A stretch of 64,000 nt of DNA from Sorangium cellulosum So0157-2 (GCF_000418325.1 NC_021658.1:4258501-4322500); one strand, 5' to 3'; shown: positions 54,468 to 63,931, counted from the first letter of the stretch. Numbers and translations: made by a program. Notes: generated from the letters alone by a model not told the origin.

Positions 54468-55285
54468 GGCGGCTCGACGCGGCGGCCATCGAGCGCGAGC
54501 TCGCGCTCCTCGGCGCGCCGATCGGGAGGCCGCTCGCCGTTGCGTGGGAGACGGCGTCGACGAACGACGACGCCCGGAGCGCGGCCGCCGCCGGGGCGCC
54601 GCACGGGGCGGCGTTCCTCGCCGACGCGCAGACCCAGGGGCGCGGGCGCGGCGGGCGCGCCTGGCACTCTCCGCCCGGGGAGAACCTGTACCTGTCGGTC
54701 GTGCTGCGCCCCGGCCTGCCGGCGAGCAGCGTGGCCCCCATCGCCCTCGCCATGGGCCTCGCCGTGGCGTCGGTCGTCGATCGACAGCTCGCACGGCTCG
54801 CGCCCCGTTCGCGCCGGGGCGACGACGCCGCCGCCGAGGTGCGGCTCAAATGGCCGAACGATGTGCTCGCCGGGGGCCGCAAGCTGGCGGGGATCCTGGT
54901 CGAGGCCCAGCTGCGCGGCGAATCGGTGAGCAGCGTGATCGTCGGCGTCGGGCTGAACGTCCACGCGTCGAGCTTCCCGCCGGAGCTCTCCGGCCGTGCC
55001 ACGTCGCTCGCGATGCTCGGGATCGACGACGTCCCGCGCGAGCTCCTCGCGGCGGAGCTGCTCCAGGCGATCGGCGACGCCGCGGCGAGGTTCGAGGCGG
55101 GAAGGCTCGCGCCCTTCGCGGAGGATCTCGCCCGGATGGACTGGCTGCGCGGCCGCCGCGTCGAGGTCGCCGGCGTGGCCGGCGTCGCGGCGGGGATCGA
55201 CCCGGAGGGGCACCTGCTGATCCGCGGAGGGGACGGCGTCCTCCGCGCGGTGGCAGCGGGCGAGGTCAGCGTCATCACCGGCTGA
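54464..55285 (+). CDS. birA: Biotin--[acetyl-CoA-carboxylase] ligase
   Basis: 273 aa from a GTG overlapping the nadC stop. The ligase core has TASTNDDARSAA, the biotinyl-AMP loop GRGRGGRAWHSPPGENLYLSV (a GRGRxGRxW form), KWPNDVLAGGRKLAGILVEA and GVGLNVHAS, and a C-terminal SH3-like strand set (GVAAGIDPEGHLLI). There is no N-terminal helix-turn-helix, so it is a non-repressor (type I) BirA. It adds biotin to acetyl-CoA carboxylase and other carboxylases. Confidence 0.95.
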   Translation: MRRLDAAAIERELALLGAPIGRPLAVAWETASTNDDARSAAAAGAPHGAAFLADAQTQGRGRGGRAWHSPPGENLYLSVVLRPGLPASSVAPIALAMGLAVASVVDRQLARLAPRSRRGDDAAAEVRLKWPNDVLAGGRKLAGILVEAQLRGESVSSVIVGVGLNVHASSFPPELSGRATSLAMLGIDDVPRELLAAELLQAIGDAAARFEAGRLAPFAEDLARMDWLRGRRVEVAGVAGVAAGIDPEGHLLIRGGDGVLRAVAAGEVSVITG

Positions 55286-55403
55286 GCGCCTCGCGCCGCT
55301 TGCGTTGCGCGGTCGGCGCGACCAAAGCTTGCGGCCCCATCGCGGGTCGCTGGCGGCGCGGAGCCGCCGAGGCCGGCCCGGGCTCCTCGGAGGCGTCGCT
55401 TCC

Positions 55404-56057
55404 TTGAAAGAAGACACCCTCGTCGTCCACGAAATCTACGCCAGCGTGCAGGGCGAATCGACGTTCGCCGGGCTGCCGTGCACCTTCGTCCGGCTCACCG
55501 GGTGCAACCTGCGCTGCGCCTGGTGCGACACGTCGCAGGCCTTCTACGGCGGCAAGCGCCTCCGCCGCAGCGACGTCCTCGAGCGCGCGCTCGCCCTCCG
55601 CACGCCGCTCGTCGAGCTCACGGGCGGGGAGCCCCTCCTCCAGCCCGGGTCGCTCCCGCTCCTCAAGGAGCTCTGCGACGCGGGCCGCACGGTCCTCGTC
55701 GAGACCAGCGGCGAGGCCGACGTGTCGCGGGTCGACCCGCGCGTGCACAAGATCATGGATCTGAAGGCGCCCGGCTCCGGGGAATCCCACCGGAACCGCT
55801 GGTCGAACCTCGGCCATCTCACGCCGCGCGACGAGATCAAGTTCGTGCTCGCCGATCGGGCGGACTACGAATGGATGCGGGACACCGTCCGCGAGCGCCG
55901 CCTCGACGCGCGCGGCGTGACGCTGCTCGCCTCGTGCGTCTGGGGCAAGCTCGCGCCGAGAGATCTCGTCCAGTGGGTGCTCGACGACGGCCTACGCGTC
56001 CGCGTGCAGGTGCAGCTCCACAAGGTGATCTGGGGCGCCGAGGCGCAGGGGGTCTGA
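55404..56057 (+). CDS. queE: 7-carboxy-7-deazaguanine synthase QueE (radical SAM)
   Basis: 217 aa from TTG 55404; no better start with a ribosome-binding site is visible. The start EIYASVQGESTFAG and the cluster CNLRCAWCDTSQAF (CxxxCxxC) identify QueE; it continues with LTGGEPLLQPG, VETSGEADVS, DLKAPGSGE and LADRADYEWM. It turns 6-carboxytetrahydropterin into CDG on the way to queuosine. queC and queD are not near. It sits apart from the nadC-birA pair by about 118 bp. Confidence 0.9.
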   Translation: MKEDTLVVHEIYASVQGESTFAGLPCTFVRLTGCNLRCAWCDTSQAFYGGKRLRRSDVLERALALRTPLVELTGGEPLLQPGSLPLLKELCDAGRTVLVETSGEADVSRVDPRVHKIMDLKAPGSGESHRNRWSNLGHLTPRDEIKFVLADRADYEWMRDTVRERRLDARGVTLLASCVWGKLAPRDLVQWVLDDGLRVRVQVQLHKVIWGAEAQGV

Positions 56058-56123
56058 CCCGCGGGGCCGCCCCCTCCACGCTCGGCTCGTAACGGGAAGG
56101 GGCAGCGGCGTCCTCTCGCGGCG

Positions 56124-57176
56124 TCAGCGCTCGCCGCGCTGGAACTGCTCGAAGTCGTCGACGTCGCGGGGCGAGCCGAGGACGAGCGGCACGCGCTCGT
56201 GGAGCGACTTCGGCACCAGATCGAGGATGCGATCGGAGCCCGTGCTCGCCTTGCCGCCGGCGGCCTCGAAGATGAAGGCGAACGGGTTCGCCTCGTAGAG
56301 CAGCCGCAGCTTGCCCTGGCCGCCTCGATCGGCGGGGTAGGCGAAGATGCCGCCCTTGAGCAGCGTCCGGTGCGCATCCGCCACCAGCGATCCCACGTAC
56401 CGGGCGCCGTAGGGCCGCCCCTCGTGCTTGTTCTCCTCCTTGATCCACGTGTTCCAGCGGCGCACGTCCTCAGGCCACCGCGCGCTGTGGCCCTCGTTGA
56501 TCGAGTAGGTCGAGCCGCGCTCCGGAATCCGGATGTTCTCGTGGGAAAGGAAAAATTCGCCGACAGTTGGATCGTAGGTGAACCCGTGCACGCCGCCGAG
56601 GCCGGTGGTGATGACGAGCAGCGTCGACGACCCGTAGAGCACGTAGCCGGCCGCGACCAGATCGCGGCCGGGGCGCAGGAAATCCGAGGGGTCGGCGCCC
56701 ATCTTGGCGTCGCTCTTGCGGAGAACGCCGAAGATCGTGCCGATCGAGATGTTCACGTCGATGTTCGACGATCCGTCGAGCGGGTCCACGACGACGATGT
56801 ACTTGGCGCGCGGATCCGTCGAGAGGAGCTTCATTTCGCCGAGCTCCTCGCTCACCACGGCGGCGCAGTGCCCGCGCCGTCCGAGCACGCTGAGCAGCGT
56901 CTCGTTGGCGACCTCGTCGAGCTTCTGCACGATCTCGCCCTGCACGTTCGTCTGGCCGGTGTACCCGAGGACGTTGGCGAGGCCGGCGCGCCGGACCTTC
57001 GACGTCACGAGCTTCGCCGCCAGGCCGAACTGGTTCAGCAGGGAGGTGAACGCCCCCGTCGCCGCGGGGAATCCGAGCATTCCCTCGAGGATGTACGTCT
57101 CGAGCGTGATCCCGATGCGCGACTGCGCCTCGGGCGGCTTCCAGCTCAGATTCCGTTGGTCCGATGAGAGCGACAT
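56124..57176 (-). CDS. fbp: Class I fructose-1,6-bisphosphatase
   Basis: 350 aa from ATG 57176, with GGAGGG just upstream. Family motifs are complete: SEELGEMK (metal site), VVVDPLDGSSNIDVNISIGTIFG, GYVLYGSSTLLVITTG, YVGSLVADAHRTLLKGGIFAYP and KLRLLYEANPFAFIFEAAGGKAS. It hydrolyses fructose-1,6-bisphosphate to fructose-6-phosphate in gluconeogenesis. It faces a class I aldolase across a 308-bp divergent region, which suggests shared regulation of the two gluconeogenic steps. Confidence 0.97.
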   Translation of the reverse strand: MSLSSDQRNLSWKPPEAQSRIGITLETYILEGMLGFPAATGAFTSLLNQFGLAAKLVTSKVRRAGLANVLGYTGQTNVQGEIVQKLDEVANETLLSVLGRRGHCAAVVSEELGEMKLLSTDPRAKYIVVVDPLDGSSNIDVNISIGTIFGVLRKSDAKMGADPSDFLRPGRDLVAAGYVLYGSSTLLVITTGLGGVHGFTYDPTVGEFFLSHENIRIPERGSTYSINEGHSARWPEDVRRWNTWIKEENKHEGRPYGARYVGSLVADAHRTLLKGGIFAYPADRGGQGKLRLLYEANPFAFIFEAAGGKASTGSDRILDLVPKSLHERVPLVLGSPRDVDDFEQFQRGER

Positions 57177-57484
57177 GATCCCTCCGCGTGGTGGCAAGGA
57201 CGTCGCCGCCCCGCCACGTGCTCGCGCTCGAGGCCTCTGCTGCTGATGGCTCCCGCAGAGCCGACCGGCGCGGCTACGAGAATTGCGTATCCGACGGCTC
57301 CGTACAACATCCTCCAAGCGCCGATCCACCGGGGTGTTCGGCTCGATACGTCCGTCTCGGGTCCTCGGACGATGCCAGGGTTTCCTCGCTCGCTGGCGTC
57401 GACCCGGGCGGCTGGGCAGGACGGCTCGGGCTCACGCCCAGGTGGGCTGCGCGTTCTGGCGGCAACCCCTCCACGGAGTGATTC
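57177..57484. promoter_or_regulatory. Divergent fbp/aldolase promoter region
   Basis: 308 bp with no credible ORF. It must carry the promoters of both genes. GGAG lies 6 nt before the aldolase ATG at the right end. No recognisable regulator site. Confidence 0.45.
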
Positions 57485-58411
57485 ATGGCGCTCACCTCCC
57501 GCGTAGAGCAGATCCTCTCTTGGTACGCCTCGGAGAACCCCGGCACGCTGACGAACCTCGTCCGGCTGCTCAACCACGGCGCGCTCGCGGGCACCGGCAA
57601 GATGGTGATCCTGCCCGTGGACCAAGGCTTCGAGCACGGCCCCGTGCGATCGTTCGCTCCGAACCCCGAGGCCTACGATCCCGACTACCACTTTCAGCTC
57701 GCGATCGACGCTGGGTGCAACGCGTATGCGGCGCCGCTCGGGTCGCTGCAGGCGGGCGCGGCCAGGTTCGCGGGGCAGGTGCCGCTGATCTTGAAGCTCA
57801 ACAACAGCGACACGCTGGCGAAAGTGGAGCAACCCCTGTCCGCGGTGACCGGATCGGTCGACGACGCGCTCCGCCTCGGCTGCGTCGGCGTCGGCTACAC
57901 CATCTACCCCGGGTCCGGCGCGAGAAACCGGATGTACGAGGACCTCCGCGAGATCGCCCTGGAGGCCAGGCGCAAGGGCCTGGTCGTCATCGTCTGGAGC
58001 TACCCGCGCGGCGCCGGGCTGTCGAAGCAGGGCGAGACGGCCGTCGACGTCTGCGCCTACGCGGCGACCATCGCGGCTCAGCTCGGCGGGCACATCATCA
58101 AGGTCAAGCCGCCGACGGCTCATATCGAGCAGGAGGAGGCGAGAAAGATGTACGAAAAATTCGGCATCCCCATCCAGACGCTCGCCGAGCGGGTCCGCCA
58201 CGTCGTGCAGGCGACCTTCAACGGCAGGCGCGTGGTGATCTTCTCGGGCGGCGAGTCCAAGGCGACGGACGCCGTACTGGAGGAGGTGCGCGAGATGGCC
58301 GCGGGCGGCTCCTTCGGCTCGATCATGGGGCGCAACGCGTTCCAGCGCCCGCGCGCCGAGGCGCTGGAGCTCCTCGCCGACGTCATCCACATCTACAGGT
58401 CGGGGCGCTGA
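57485..58411 (+). CDS. fbaB: Class I fructose-bisphosphate aldolase (archaeal/DhnA type)
   Basis: 308 aa. The archaeal-type class I aldolase family is indicated by ILPVDQGFEHGPVRSFAPNPEAYDPDYH at the N-terminus, GVGYTIYPGSG, VIVWSYPRGAGLSKQGETAVDVCAYAATIAAQLGGHIIKVKPPT (with the Schiff-base Lys in the IIKVKPP strand), VVIFSGGESK and GGSFGSIMGRNAFQRP. It splits or forms fructose-1,6-bisphosphate. Paired with fbp it supports gluconeogenesis. Length and motifs are intact. Confidence 0.9.
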   Translation: MALTSRVEQILSWYASENPGTLTNLVRLLNHGALAGTGKMVILPVDQGFEHGPVRSFAPNPEAYDPDYHFQLAIDAGCNAYAAPLGSLQAGAARFAGQVPLILKLNNSDTLAKVEQPLSAVTGSVDDALRLGCVGVGYTIYPGSGARNRMYEDLREIALEARRKGLVVIVWSYPRGAGLSKQGETAVDVCAYAATIAAQLGGHIIKVKPPTAHIEQEEARKMYEKFGIPIQTLAERVRHVVQATFNGRRVVIFSGGESKATDAVLEEVREMAAGGSFGSIMGRNAFQRPRAEALELLADVIHIYRSGR

Positions 58412-58739
58412 AGCCCATCGATCCGGCGCTCGGGGCGGGACGCTCGGACCGCCGTCCCCGTGAGCGTCGCCGCACGAGGCACCCCGGCGGAGGCGCCGCG
58501 GGGCCGCCACAGAGGCGCCGCGGCGCCCCGTCGTTGCCGGCCGCCGAGCGGCGCCGCGCCTCCGCCGCGCCTGGGAGCGCGCCTCCGCCGCGCCCGGGAG
58601 CGCGCTTCCGGCGCCCGGGAGGCGTGCTCCCCCGCGCCTCGGGCCGACCGCCTGCGGCATCGTCCACGTCGACGGGGTTAGCCCTTCGTGATTAGATGCC
58701 GCGCTGGATACACCCCCCCGTCCGGGCTCAGGAGACCGC
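58412..58739. promoter_or_regulatory. Intergenic region upstream of pepA
   Basis: 328 bp of GC-rich DNA with repeated gcgccgcgg-like words and no credible ORF. AGGAG lies 5 nt before the pepA ATG. No terminator with a T-run is visible after the aldolase. Confidence 0.4.
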
Positions 58740-60224
58740 ATGCCGATCAAAGTGAACCTCGCCTCGTCAGACCCGCTGAGCCTCGCCGTCGACGTCCTCG
58801 TCATCGGCGTGCCTGAAGGCGCTTCGACGGGTGAGGGCGTGCTCGCGAGGCTCGTGGAGGCGCTTGGCGAGTCCGTGGCCCACCAGGTCAAGCGTGACGA
58901 CTTCACGGGGAAGAAGGATCAGAGCGTCGATTTCACGACGCGCGGTGCGCTGAAGCCTGGCCGCGTGCTGCTGCTCGGGCTCGGGGCCGGCAAGCTCGCC
59001 GACGTCGATGTCCGGCTGCTCGCGGCGAAGGGGGCGCGCTTCGCCAACGGCGTGCGCGCCGAGAGCGTCGCGGTCGTGGTGCCGTCCGGCGTCGAGCGCG
59101 CGGAGCGGTCTGCCGCCGAGGGCCTCGTGCTCGGGTCCTACCGGTTCACCCGCTACTTCACGGGCGATCGCGTGCCCAAGTTCGGGCTCGCGCGCGGCAC
59201 CGTGGTGGTCGAGGGCAAGGCGGGCAAGGCGGCGCGCGACGCCGTCGCGCTCGGCCAGCAGGTCGGCGAGGCGATCTGCGTCGCGCGCGACCTCGTCAAC
59301 GAGCCGCCGAACGAGATGTATCCGGAGGCGCTCGCGCGCGTCGCCGCGGAGGTCGGCAAGCAGCACGGCCTCAAGGTGACGGTGTTCGACAAGGCCGCGC
59401 TGAACAAGCGGGGCATGAAGCTCATCATGGCGGTGGGGCAGGGGAGCGCGCGGGACCCTCGGCTGGTCCACATGATCTACGCGCCTCCCGGCAAGCCGAA
59501 GGGGAAGCTGGTCTTCGTGGGCAAGGGGCTGACGTTCGACAGCGGCGGCCTCTGCATCAAGCCCGCTCCGGGCATGGAAGAGATGAAGGGCGACATGGGC
59601 GGCGCCGCGAACGTGATCGCGCTCATGGCCGCCGTCGCGGCCGCCAAGCCGAGCGTCGAGGTCCACGGCATCGTCGGCGCGGCCGAGAACATGCCCGACG
59701 GCGCGGCCTACCGGCCGGGCGATATCTTCGGTTCCCTCGACGGCAAGACGGTGGAGATCATCAACACCGACGCCGAGGGGCGCCTCGTCCTCGCCGACTG
59801 CCTCGCCTATGCGCGCGCGCTCAAGCCGGACCTCATCGTCGACAACGCGACCCTCACGGGCGCCTGCGTCGTGGCCCTCGGGCCCACGGTGTCGGGCTTC
59901 TTCTCGAACCGCGAGGATCTCGCGGATCGCCTGCGGGGCGCCGCGAAGGCGGCGGGCGAGTCGATGTGGCAGCTCCCGCTGGTCGATGAGCTCCGCGACG
60001 GCCTGAAGAGCGACTGGGCCGACATCAAGCACACGGCCGACCGCTGGGGTGGGGCGATCACCGCGGCCCTGTTCCTGCGCGAGTTCGTGGGGGACGTCCC
60101 CTGGGCCCACGTGGACATCGCCGGCCCGTCCATGGCGAGCAAGCCCTACGGCATCTTCTCCAAGGGCGGGACGGGTCACGGCGTGCTTACCTTCCTCCGC
60201 CTCATCGAAGGCTTCACCGGCTGA
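58740..60224 (+). CDS. pepA: Leucyl aminopeptidase (M17 family)
   Basis: 494 aa, full M17 length. The N-terminal macro-like domain is followed by the metallopeptidase: VGKGLTFDSGGLCIKPAPGMEEMKGDMGGAANV (Lys and Asp ligands), NMPDGAAYRPGDIF, and NTDAEGRLVLADCLAYA (the M17 signature with Asp/Glu ligands and Arg). It removes N-terminal Leu and other residues in the cytoplasm with two divalent metals; related proteins also bind DNA. The next gene starts 3 nt after its stop. Confidence 0.95.
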   Translation: MPIKVNLASSDPLSLAVDVLVIGVPEGASTGEGVLARLVEALGESVAHQVKRDDFTGKKDQSVDFTTRGALKPGRVLLLGLGAGKLADVDVRLLAAKGARFANGVRAESVAVVVPSGVERAERSAAEGLVLGSYRFTRYFTGDRVPKFGLARGTVVVEGKAGKAARDAVALGQQVGEAICVARDLVNEPPNEMYPEALARVAAEVGKQHGLKVTVFDKAALNKRGMKLIMAVGQGSARDPRLVHMIYAPPGKPKGKLVFVGKGLTFDSGGLCIKPAPGMEEMKGDMGGAANVIALMAAVAAAKPSVEVHGIVGAAENMPDGAAYRPGDIFGSLDGKTVEIINTDAEGRLVLADCLAYARALKPDLIVDNATLTGACVVALGPTVSGFFSNREDLADRLRGAAKAAGESMWQLPLVDELRDGLKSDWADIKHTADRWGGAITAALFLREFVGDVPWAHVDIAGPSMASKPYGIFSKGGTGHGVLTFLRLIEGFTG

Positions 60225-60227
60225 ACC

Positions 60228-61079
60228 GTGCAACTCCGCCGTAAGCTCGCGCGCGCCATGGGCCGCGCCATCACCGACTTCGACATGATCGCCGACGGCG
60301 ATCGGATCCTCTGCGCCGTCTCGGGGGGCAAGGACAGCTACGCGCTGCACGCGCTCCTCATCGACCTCGCGCGCCGCGCGCCGGTCCGGTTCAGCGTGAT
60401 CGCGGTCAACATCGACCAGGGACACCCTGGCTATCCCGGGCACCTCCTGTCCGACTACATGGCCGCGGGTGGCCACGAGTTCCGGATGATCTCCGAGGAC
60501 ACCTACTCGATCGTCACCGAGAAGATCCCCGAGAACAAGACGTACTGCTCGCTGTGCTCCCGCCTGCGGCGAGGCATCCTCTACCGCGTCGCGCGCGAGC
60601 TCGGGTGCTCGAAGATCGCCCTCGGCCACCACCGCGACGACGCCGTGACGACGCTGCTCTTGAACCTGATCTTCGCCGGCCAGCTGAAATCCATGCCGCC
60701 GAAGCTCATCTCCGACGACGGCGACAACGTCGTGATCCGCCCGCTGATCTACTGCGCCGAGGCCGAGCTCGCCGCGTTCGCCGCGGAGGAGCGCTTCCCC
60801 ATCATCCCCTGCGATCTGTGCGGGTCGCAGGAGAACCTCCAGCGCAAGGCGGTGAGCCGGCTGCTCGCGGAGCTCGACGAGCGCCACCCCGGGACCCGGC
60901 AGAACATGCTCGCCGCCCTCGGCAACGTGCGCCCGAGCCACCTCTTCGACACGGGCCTCTGGAAGCGCCTCGGGCTCGAGGTCGCCCGGGAAGAGGGGAG
61001 CGCGAGCAGCCAGGCAGGCGCCGACGCGCCGGCGCCGGAGGTGTTGCCCGTGGGCCACTTGCTCAGAAACCTGGCCTAG
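60228..61079 (+). CDS. ttcA: tRNA 2-thiocytidine (TtcA-family) biosynthesis protein
   Basis: 283 aa from GTG 60228, 3 nt after pepA. The PP-loop SGGKDSYALH, a CxxC pair in TYCSLCSRLRRG, ALGHHRDDAVTTLLLNLIFAGQLKSMPPKL and the second Cys pair PCDLCGSQ match TtcA, which uses a [4Fe-4S] cluster to thiolate C32 in tRNA. It ends with a Pro/Ala tail. The pepA-ttcA order suggests co-transcription. Confidence 0.9.
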   Translation: MQLRRKLARAMGRAITDFDMIADGDRILCAVSGGKDSYALHALLIDLARRAPVRFSVIAVNIDQGHPGYPGHLLSDYMAAGGHEFRMISEDTYSIVTEKIPENKTYCSLCSRLRRGILYRVARELGCSKIALGHHRDDAVTTLLLNLIFAGQLKSMPPKLISDDGDNVVIRPLIYCAEAELAAFAAEERFPIIPCDLCGSQENLQRKAVSRLLAELDERHPGTRQNMLAALGNVRPSHLFDTGLWKRLGLEVAREEGSASSQAGADAPAPEVLPVGHLLRNLA

Positions 61080-61089
61080 CGGCTCGCGC

Positions 61090-61926
61090 ATGAGCACGGA
61101 GGCTCCCGGCGCGATCTCGATCGGCGCTCCGCGCGAGGCGGAGGCGAGCGCGTCTGCGCCCGACGAGCGCGGCGGAACGCCGGCGCGCAGGGGCGATGGA
61201 CCGTCCGCCGCGGATGGCCCCGAGACGGCGCAGCCCGGAGCGGCGCGCCTGGGCCTCGGGGAGGGGCGCGCCCCGCAGGCGCTGCTGGCGGCGGTCGTCG
61301 CCTGGATGATCACGGTCGCTCCTGCCGGGTTTGGCCGCGGTGCGCCCGTGTCCGCCAGCGTTGCCGCCACGCTCGCCTTCCTGTGCGGCATCGCCGCGCC
61401 GCTGCTCGCCGCCTCCCACCGCCGGGCGGCGCGGCACCTCGGCATCTCTGCCTTCCTGGCGCTCGTCACGCTGACGTGGCTGCTCGCCGCACCCTCCCTT
61501 CAGCCGTCCCGCCTCGACCCGGTCCGGGCGGCCATCGGCGGGATCGCCTGGGGCCTCTTCGCGCTCTCCTGGCGCGACCGCTGGGAGGCGCGACGCCAGC
61601 CGGAGCCGGACCCGGACGTCCCCCTCCTGCAGCCTCGGGCCCATCTGCCGCCGCTCGCCGCCGTGATCGTCGCGTTCGGCGCGCTGGTGAGCCTCGCCAT
61701 CCTCGTGCTCGCGTGGCGGGTCCGGGACCCGGATCGCGCCCTCCTGGCCCAGGCCGTCGCCGTGGCCTGCGCCGTCGCCCTGATCACCGCGGCCTCCGGC
61801 GTCGCGGTCGCCCGCGGCCGCCGATACACGGCCGGCGCGCGGCGGCTCACCCACCGCGCCGTCCGGCAGCTGCTGGTCTTGATCGTCTTCGCCGTCCTGG
61901 GGGCGGTCGTGATGATGCTGCGCTGA
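61090..61926 (+). CDS. Polytopic membrane protein of unknown function
   Basis: 278 aa from ATG 61090, 10 nt after ttcA. An N-terminal Pro/Ala-rich cytosolic segment of about 60 residues is followed by about seven hydrophobic helices, including ALLAAVVAWMITVAPAGF, ASVAATLAFLCGIAAPLLAA, AFLALVTLTWLLAA, AVIVAFGALVSLAILVLAW, AVAVACAVALITAASGVAVA and LLVLIVFAVLGAVVMML. No family motif is recognised. Confidence 0.6.
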   Translation: MSTEAPGAISIGAPREAEASASAPDERGGTPARRGDGPSAADGPETAQPGAARLGLGEGRAPQALLAAVVAWMITVAPAGFGRGAPVSASVAATLAFLCGIAAPLLAASHRRAARHLGISAFLALVTLTWLLAAPSLQPSRLDPVRAAIGGIAWGLFALSWRDRWEARRQPEPDPDVPLLQPRAHLPPLAAVIVAFGALVSLAILVLAWRVRDPDRALLAQAVAVACAVALITAASGVAVARGRRYTAGARRLTHRAVRQLLVLIVFAVLGAVVMMLR

Positions 61927-62009
61927 GCAGCGGCCCGGCCGCCGCTCACCGAGGGCAGCGTCCCCGCATCTCCGCCGGTTCCACGTCAAATCGCGTTACA
62001 CTCACGCGC

Positions 62010-62192
62010 GTGTCCCGTGCTGTCGATGTCTTCGCGATTCTGCTCCTCGTCGCCGCCGCGTTCTCCTTCGCCTTCGGGGTCCATGCGCTCGGCGATCGCC
62101 AGGATTTCAAGGCCATCTACCTCCTGGTGATCGGCGGGCTCTCGCTCAAGGCGTCCACGGAGATCCTTCGCCCCCGTGGGGGCAGCGCGTGA
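62010..62192 (+). CDS. Short single-domain membrane protein, unknown
   Basis: 60 aa from GTG 62010. One strong hydrophobic helix (VFAILLLVAAAFSFAFGVHAL) and a second weaker one (FKAIYLLVIGGLSLKAST). It overlaps the next gene as GTGA (62189), so it is probably the first gene of the run that ends with the Roadblock-like protein. Function unknown. Confidence 0.55.
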   Translation: MSRAVDVFAILLLVAAAFSFAFGVHALGDRQDFKAIYLLVIGGLSLKASTEILRPRGGSA

Positions 62193-63172
62193 GCCCTGGG
62201 CGCCGAGGGATCGCGGCCGTCGCGTGCCTGTGCGCGTGCGCGGCCTGGGCTGCCTCGTCGACGTCCGCGCGGGGGGCGGCGCCGCTTCCGGCCGACGTGG
62301 CGGCGCGCGTGGGCGCGCTCGACATCTCCGTCGCGTCGGTGGCTCGCATCGCGGCAGCGCAGCACATCTCGCCGGCGCAGGCCCGGGACGCGGCGGTCCG
62401 CGACGCGCTCCTCGCCGCCGCTGCGCGCGACCGCGGCCTCGAGCGCGATGCGGGCGTGCAGCGCGACATCAGCGCGGTGCTCGCCCGTCGCCTGCTCCAC
62501 CGACTGAAAGACGAGGCGGAGAGCGCCGGCCCCGTGACGGACGACGAGCTGCGCGCGGCGACCGAACGGCACTGGCTCGACCTCGATCGACCCGAGGGAT
62601 ACCGCACCGTGCACGCCGTCGTGAGGCTCTCAGCGGACGCCGGCGAGGGCACCCGTGACAAGGCGCGGGCGCTCGCCGACGCGATCCGGGCGGCGGTGCT
62701 GTCCTCGCGCGAGGTCGCCCGGGGCTCCGAGCCGCCGCCGGCCGCGGGGCCGCGGCAACCTCCCGGCGATCCGGCCGCCGACGCGTTCATCCGCGCCGCG
62801 AAGGGCGTGCCCGCGGATGGCCTCGAGGTCGTCGCGGAGGCGCTCCCGCCGGTGACGGCCGCGGGCCGCGTGCTCAGCCCAGCGCCGCAGCATTTCGACG
62901 TCGAGTTCTCGCGTGCGGCGGCGGCGCTGAACGCGCGCGGAGACCTCAGCGCGCCGGTCGCGTCGTCGTTCGGCGTGCACGTCATCATGCTCCTCGAACG
63001 CATCCCGGCGCAGGTGGTACCTGTCGAGGAGCGACGCGGTCTGGTGCGCGACGAGGTCGTGACCGAGCGCGCGCGCGCCGCCCAGGCCAAGCTCCTCGAG
63101 GTGCTGCGGCGCGAGCCGAGGATCGTCGGCGGCGTCGACGCGCTGCTCGAGCTCGTTCGGATCGAGCCATGA
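62189..63172 (+). CDS. PpiC/SurA-like peptidyl-prolyl isomerase or chaperone
   Basis: 327 aa from a GTG inside the preceding stop (GTGA). The signal peptide (AAVACLCACAAWAASSTSARG) leads to a helical chaperone-like N-terminus (ARIAAAQHISPAQARDAAVRDALLAAAARDRGLERDAGVQRDISAVLARRLLHRLKDE), followed by a parvulin-like region whose end, FSRAAAALNARGDLSAPVASSFGVHVIMLLERIP, is the PpiC core (x-L-x-x-G-x-x-S-x-P-V...GxHxIxL). It assists folding of exported proteins. The next start overlaps its stop as ATGA. Confidence 0.8.
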   Translation: MSPGRRGIAAVACLCACAAWAASSTSARGAAPLPADVAARVGALDISVASVARIAAAQHISPAQARDAAVRDALLAAAARDRGLERDAGVQRDISAVLARRLLHRLKDEAESAGPVTDDELRAATERHWLDLDRPEGYRTVHAVVRLSADAGEGTRDKARALADAIRAAVLSSREVARGSEPPPAAGPRQPPGDPAADAFIRAAKGVPADGLEVVAEALPPVTAAGRVLSPAPQHFDVEFSRAAAALNARGDLSAPVASSFGVHVIMLLERIPAQVVPVEERRGLVRDEVVTERARAAQAKLLEVLRREPRIVGGVDALLELVRIEP

Positions 63173-63822
63173 CGACCTCGCGCAACGGAGCTCGTAAGCG
63201 GAGCCAGTGCGGGCTGCCACGCGACCAGGCGCCCTCCTCGTTCACCTCGATCCTCGAGGATCTCCTGTGCGCGATTCCGGGCGCGCATGCCGCCGCGCTC
63301 GTGGATTTCGAGGGGGAGACCATCGACTATGCGGGCCGGCTCGATCCCTTCGACGTGAAGGTCACGGCGGCCCACTGGCAGATCGTGCTGGCCGAGGCCG
63401 CCGGCTCGCCCCTCGGCGCGCCGCGCCAGATCACGGTGCGCGCCCACCGCCGGAGCTACATCGTTCGGCAGCTGCAACCGGGTTACGCCTTGGTCCTCGT
63501 GCTGCACCCGCGGGCAGCGTTCGCGGCGTCCCATCGCGCGCTGCAGGAGGCCGAAGCGCGGCTCTGCGCCGAGGCAGGCTGGGCAACGTCGCGGACCACG
63601 CGCTGGTACTGCGTCGACGTCGAGACCGAGGCTTCGGATCGGGGCCGCCCTGCCCGCCTCCGCGGCGCCGGCGGCTGGCAGCCGATCGAGGTGATGGGCT
63701 CGATGGTGGGCCTCGGGCCGCGCGAGAAGGGGTTCAGGATCCGGCTGCCGAGCGGCGCAGAGATGCTGCTCGTCCGCGAGCGCATGGGGCGCTGGTTCGC
63801 GGACGAGCACCCGGAAACGTGA
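63169..63822 (+). CDS. Roadblock/LC7-like domain protein
   Basis: 217 aa from an ATG overlapping the previous stop. Residues 20-120 fit the Roadblock/LC7 fold: FTSILEDLLCAIPGAHAAALVDFEGETIDYAGRLDPFDVKVTAAHWQIVLAEA and RRSYIVRQLQPGYALVLVLHPRA. In bacteria these domains partner with MglA-type small GTPases and are frequent in myxobacteria. The C-terminal part (about 130-217) is a separate, basic, unrecognised segment. Confidence 0.7.
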   Translation: MTTSRNGARKRSQCGLPRDQAPSSFTSILEDLLCAIPGAHAAALVDFEGETIDYAGRLDPFDVKVTAAHWQIVLAEAAGSPLGAPRQITVRAHRRSYIVRQLQPGYALVLVLHPRAAFAASHRALQEAEARLCAEAGWATSRTTRWYCVDVETEASDRGRPARLRGAGGWQPIEVMGSMVGLGPREKGFRIRLPSGAEMLLVRERMGRWFADEHPET

Positions 63823-63931
63823 GGGATGGGAGCGGGTAGGCGAGTGAACGAGCGGAGCTGCCCGCCCAGGTGGTGAAATCCCTTAAAAGCGCGGCGGGTT
63901 CGATCCGAACGAGCGGGGCGGAAAAATGCTG

